Source of the DNA: Manis javanica
Lineage: Eukaryota; Chordata; Mammalia; Pholidota; Manidae
Assembly (NCBI RefSeq): GCF_040802235.1
Contig: NC_133156.1
Location: 27,175,343 to 27,239,342 of the forward strand
DNA: 64,000 nucleotides
Direction: 5' to 3'
Below the pieces are notes generated by a model. The model was not told the origin of the DNA, searched no databases, and was given only the letters and a program-made list of their open reading frames with translations. Below, piece after piece: positions 24,201 through 30,200 of this stretch. The translations under genes were made by a program, and so were the position numbers. Every line of letters starts with the position of its first letter. Positions within the stretch are counted from its first letter, which is position 1.

Positions 24201-27200
24201 CATTACTACTATCCATGCACTAAACTCTTTTCATCTTATAAAACTGAAACTCTGTACCCATTAAACATTAATTTCCATTCCCTGCTCCTCAGCCCCAGGG
24301 CAACTACCATTCTACTTTCTGTTTCTATGAATTTACTACTCCAAGTACCTCATAAAATTGCAACCACATAGTATTAGTCCTTTGTAACTGGCTTATTTCA
24401 CTAGCATAACGTCCTCAGGGTTCACCTAGGTTGTTTTTAATATAGAAAAATATAAATAAAAACCAGAAGATCCCATAATCCTAGTAACCATGATAACTCC
24501 TATCTGACACTGCAAAAATATATAACAACAATATTTGCAATGTTCAGAAAATGTAAAATTTCAGGAAAAATAAAGTAAAATGCAAAAGCTTTCCCCTACA
24601 GTAATCATCAAAGATAACCACTGTCGATGGTATTTTGACTACCTGCCTAGCATGACTCCCCAGTAAGTATGTAAGAGTGAATGTGTATTTATCTTTTAGC
24701 TACATAAAAGCAACACTGTATGCCATACTTCAGTTTTCTGCTTGATTTAAATGGAAACTCTCTCCTTATTAGCACAGTCTCATTCTTTTTAATAGCTGTG
24801 TGGATTTCCATTATTGGCAGAACTGTAGCCTATTTAACAAATCATCCTTTAATGCTATTAATGCTTATAAAACTGAAATTATTCCAATTGTTTACTATTA
24901 AAAAGAATACTGCACCCTTGTATTATTGAACACCCCTGTAGTATATCTCAAGACACTGGCCAGTGTATCTGTAAAGCTAATTCCCCTAGCAATACAGTTG
25001 CCTGATCAAACAGCGTGTGCATTTTAAATTTTGACACACTTTGTCAATTTATATAATAGAAAGAAGATTTCTAAAGCCATAGGCTATCATGAAGTTTATA
25101 AAGAGGGTGGTTTCAGTTTGTTCAATAGAATAAAGTGGTCAGTGGAGTTTCAAGGAAACAGGCAAAGGCCAAACTCAGTCTGGGGTACACAGGGCTGGCT
25201 AGATTTTGTTCCCAGGCCCTTCTAGTCATAACTACTCTCCTAACAAAATAGTGTCCTAACAACAGGATTTTGTGTTGGGCATAACGCAGGGATTAAAATT
25301 TGCCTTTGTGAAACGACTAAAGAGCTGGCAGAGCCCCAGGGGAAGGCCCCTGCCCTCCAGGCTTCAGCTTTCTTGTCTCTACTGTTTGTACCACAAGGGG
25401 GTGAAGTGACATGTCTGTCGAGGCCCTTCTGACTTTGAAAGTGGTCAAGAGCATAGGGAACAGGCACCTCTCATGTTCTAAGGTCTGAGTGCGTCTGGAG
25501 ACAAGCATGCTGTCTGACAGTATCCTGGTTGCTGGGTGACAGGTGGAGCACCCTGTTCTGTGTCCTGGCCTCTCCCCCAGGTGCCCACTTTTGTGCTGAG
25601 TGCCCAGGCCTGTCCTCATTTTGAGCTGCAGCCCAAAGGTCAGGGGAAGGTGGTTCTCTCCCTGTGCCCCCGAGCTAGGCCCCTGCCCCTACACCCCAGG
25701 GCCCCCAGAGCCACCCTCTCCGGCCTCCTCTGACTCGTGCCTCCCCTCTCTCCTTCCTCTCTCCTCCCCACTTTCAGGTGGCTGCTGAGATCTTGGTGAG
25801 TGTTGTGTTCTTCTCATGGGTTTTAATGGCTCTCTGAGTGAGGTCTGAGTCTAGCTGCGCCTCTGGGCGGGGCTGAGGGGGGCAGTCAGGCAGCACAAAG
25901 GTTCTCTCTCTCCCCTTCAGGGCCTCGAACCTCACTGGGTAAAAAATGGGCTAGGCAAGTGTTTCCCAAACTTTAGCCACTCACCTCGCACATTCCACTA
26001 GCTGTGAATATTTTTCTTAAAATGGGCCCTTTTTTTAACCTGAAATACTTATTTTAAAGAGAAATTCAATGTTGATGTAAATAGAACCAGTAGCTGGCTA
26101 GATCATTGTGGAAACATACATCTGTGGAGTGTTAAAATGTTTGCCTGTTCACCACACTTGGGAAGCACTGGCTGGGCCATTTTTTCTTGCGTATGTGCAC
26201 AGGCACACTTTCCCAGGGGGGCTTTCAGTGGGGCTTAAGGACAGCAGGTGCACTCTGAGTCTCCATGCCCAGCGCCTGCTTGCCCCTCACCTGGGCCCCT
26301 ACCCCATGGCCCTGAGGCCAGGGTGGGGTCCTGCCCAGTGCTGAGCTCCTTGGTGTCAGTCCACAGGGACCCTGGGAACTGGGCAGGGAAATGTGGAGGC
26401 TGAGGAAAGAAGAAGAGGCCATTAGCCTCCTTAGGTGGCTGGTTTAGCCCAGCCTCTAGCCACCCTCAGCCTAGGCAAAGACGTGAGAAGGAACAATAAC
26501 TGGGGGTTCCTTGTGTCTTCCCTCCCAAATCCTTGCCCCCACCTGGGCTCTGCAGGAAATAGCAGACAGGCCCAGCGGAGACAAAACTTCCCTGGAGACG
26601 CGTTTCATGACGATCCTGTGCACCCGTAGCTATCAGCACCTCCGGAGAGGTGAGGCCTTACTCCTTCCCTGTTCAGCAGGAAGATCCCTGGACCTGATGA
26701 GGGCCTCCCCACTCTATGACAAGGGTTGCCAGTCGCCCACCCACCCACTCTTAACCCTTGCAGTGGAGTACCATGGCCAGCTGGGACTCAGAAGCCCAGG
26801 GTCTGATACTGACTCTGCTGCTCAAGGGCCATCCAGCCTCAGGCCAGCTCCTTCACCTCCTTAGGGCAGCAGGTAGGGTGGCACATCGCCTGTGCTTCCA
26901 AGGCTGCTCTCAGGGATTGGTAGTGCTGCCTGGAATGCTGCGTTGAGAAGGATGCGAAGGCTCTGTGTCATGATCCTTCGGTGGTTTCTGCCAAGAGCAA
27001 AGCGATGAGGGCTGATGACGCTGACGACCCAAGGACCGTATCCGCACCACTGAGTGACAGGCTGCCACACACTGGGCACTGGCTTGCAATGGCCCTGGCA
27101 CCAACTGGTCAGGAAGTGCCCTTTCCACTGAGACATTTACATCTTAATGTGCATTTGCCTGGCACCTTTCAGTAAAATACATAAGGTGCTTTAATGCAGT

Positions 27201-30200
27201 CGCTGAAAGAAGGGACTCAGGAGCTAGACTGCCTGGATTCAGGCCTCCTGCCCCTCAGCTGTGTCACCCTGGGCAAGTTACTGTCTGTGCCTTGATTCCC
27301 TGACCTGTGAATCAGGATTTTAGTTCTACCTCACATGATTATGGTGAGAATACAAAAATTACAATACACGGAAAGCACTTAGCACAATGCCTGGCACATA
27401 ATCACTTCCTTAGTGTTACCATTAATGATGTTCAAATTAATCTCCGTCTCAACTTGACACAAGAGGAAGGGGAGGCCCAGAGAGGAGGATGGGCTCATTC
27501 AGTGAGCTCAGGATGGGGCTGTGACAAGGACCCATGTTCCCTCTACTACCCCAGCCCAGGTGCCTAGAATTTGTTCTGGGCTCTGGGGCACTGTCTGCCT
27601 TGACACAGATTTTGCTCTGAGCCCGAGGTCACCTGAACTTCCATCCTGTAGTGATCCTGTCCAACACACCTAGACCCTGGGCTGTGGTCATACCTGGTGC
27701 CCCTTCTACTTTTCTGGCAGAGCTAGAGGGGCAGGGGAGGGGTGACCCCCCCCTCTCTGAACTGTCACTCACCCCCAACCTCCGGGGCTTTTCTTGGGGC
27801 CAGTCTTCCAGGAGTTCGTCAGGATGACCAACTATGATGTGGAGCACACCATCAACAAGGAGATGTCCGGGGATGTCAGGGATGCATTTGTGGCCATTGG
27901 TAACCAACAGGGACCAAGGGAAGGGTCTGGAGGTCAAGGGAAAGGGTGGGGGACACTGGGAGCATGAGCATGGCCGGATTCCCTGGACGAGTGTGGCCTT
28001 GGCAGCTTCCTCAGCTACTAGTACCGGGAAATAAACACTGCCACTTACGGCTCCAGGGGTCCTGGCGCACGTGTGATTGGCGGGTAACATGGACTGGTTC
28101 CAGGCTGCAGGGCAGGATGAGGAAAGAGCTCTCCCCAGGGAAGAAACCAGGAAGATTCTGGCAGGGCTGGTAGGGGCGCAGAGCCCTGCAGAACTAGGGC
28201 ATGTATGCACTCACACTCCCGCTGCACACACACTATACATAAGGAGCTGGAACTGTCAGTGCGTGTGACCTTTCCCTCAGACTTCTGAGCCTGCCACGGG
28301 GAGGGTGCGGGACTGTTTCCTGTGTGGCCATGCCCTGGGGGGCTCGACCCCAGCCTCCTGCTCCCTGCCTTCCTCATAGAGAAGCGTTTCTGTCCAGAGT
28401 CCTTCTGGCTTTCTGGTGCCGGTGTCTGATTCCTCCTCCTTGAGCTGTCTGAAACACCCCCAGGTGGGCTCTGCAGCCTTGAGATCGGCAGCTGCTGTGG
28501 GCTAGAGACCCTGCAGGCCTTGAGAAGGGGCTGCGGTTGGTACAGCCAGGCAGGTCTTATCTGGGTGGCTGTGACTGCCAATGCCACTAGAGTGTGCAAG
28601 CTCTGGGGCAACACACAGGGATTGGCACAGCGCCTTAAATTGTACCCAAAGACAGCCATTCTTTGGCCTAGTATTCTCTAAATCTAAATCAGTAGTTCTC
28701 AAACATTAGGCCATACCAGAATAGGGTGACCAACCATCTTGGTTTGTGCTAAAACCAGGAATGTCCCAGGCAGAGTGGGACAAGCGGGTCACCCACCTTC
28801 AGGGTTGCAGATTGAGCACATCTGGGGTAGGGCATAGAATTGGCATTTCTACCTTGTTCCCAAATGATGCTGATGCAGCTGTCTAGAAGCTATCCTTTGA
28901 AAACTGATGCTCAGAATACTTCTTGAAATCTGAGTCTCTAGGGTGGAATCCAAATCCTGGGATTTAAACAAATTCTCCAGTGATTCTGATGCACTTAGGA
29001 ATTTCAGGCCCTGCGCCTTGGGTTTATGAGGGGTTTCTTCCCTAAGAGTCCTCTCCTAACCTTGTTCAGCAGCAAGCACCTTAGCAGGAAGTGAGATGCA
29101 ACCAGGAAGTGAGAGTCAGGGCTGGCGATAAGGCAGAGGATCCAGCAGTGGAAAGCGGTGTCAGGCCCCGAGTAGGACCCTGGCATTGGAGAGTCTGGGC
29201 TCACCTCCTCTGACCAGGTTCCCTGCATCTTTCTTCATTCCTACCCAGTTCAAAGTGTCAAGAACAAGCCTCTCTTCTTTGCTGACAAACTTTACAAGTC
29301 AATGAAGGTAAGTAAATTTGCTTGTTTGTTGCTTTCCCTCCAAGCATGTCAGCTCACCCACAAATACAGATGTGTACCATCCCCCAGATCAGAGGCAGCT
29401 GTTTTCACCTACATGCTATTTATCAGCATCTGCCCCAGGGCTGGCTCTAGAACACTGGTTCTCAACCAGAGTTAACTTTGTCCCCTAGGGAACATTTGGT
29501 AACATTCAGATGCATTTCCATCGTCACAAGTTGGGGAGAGTTACTGCTGGCATCTGGTCGGCAGAAAGCAAGGATGCTGCTGACATTCTGCAATGCGCAG
29601 CCCAGATCCCTGCAACAAGAGTGATTGGCCCCCATGCCAGCTGCTGACATTCTGCAATGCGCAACCCAGATCCCTGCAACAAGAGTGATTGGCCCCCATG
29701 CCAAGGCAGGGAAACTTGCTCTGAGGGTACAGGGCTGAGTAGGACAGTCTCTGATGTCTGGGAGCTCACACTAGAGCAGGTTTTACAGTGTCTGCTGTGA
29801 CAAATGATCCCAAAAAGTAGGAATTGCTCAGCTCTGACTTCCTGAAAACTCAGGCCCCTCTGGCTGCCCTCTGAGCCCAGCATGTGGAGTCTCAGCTGCT
29901 AACAGAGCCTGAGCAGGCTTCTTGGCGGGAGTGAGCTTGAGACCCCTCTCAGCCCACAGTCCCCGAAGAGGACAGCCATTTATTTAGCACCCACCCCGTG
30001 CCAGCTCTGACTGCTGAACTGGAGTTCTGGCTCTGTGGGTCCAGAGATGGGCCCTGGCTGCCCACACATTCCATGTCCTGTGACTGCTTGTGGGCCCTAT
30101 ATTAGTTTCCCTAAAAAGCTGCTGTAACAAAGTACCACAAATCGAATGAACAGAAATTTATTCCTTCATGGTTCTAGAGGCTCAAAGTCCAAAATGAAGG

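Noticed and set aside
27629..28210. 193-codon minus-strand open frame across an ANXA6 exon
   Set aside because: It is the shadow of the real + strand exon at 27804-27899 and its flanks. The + strand reading gives annexin repeat 7 with correct splice sites.
28045..28659. 204-codon open frame on the minus strand within an ANXA6 intron
   Set aside because: It has no recognisable domain, it overlaps other open frames, and it lies antisense in an intron of GC-rich DNA. It is probably a chance frame.
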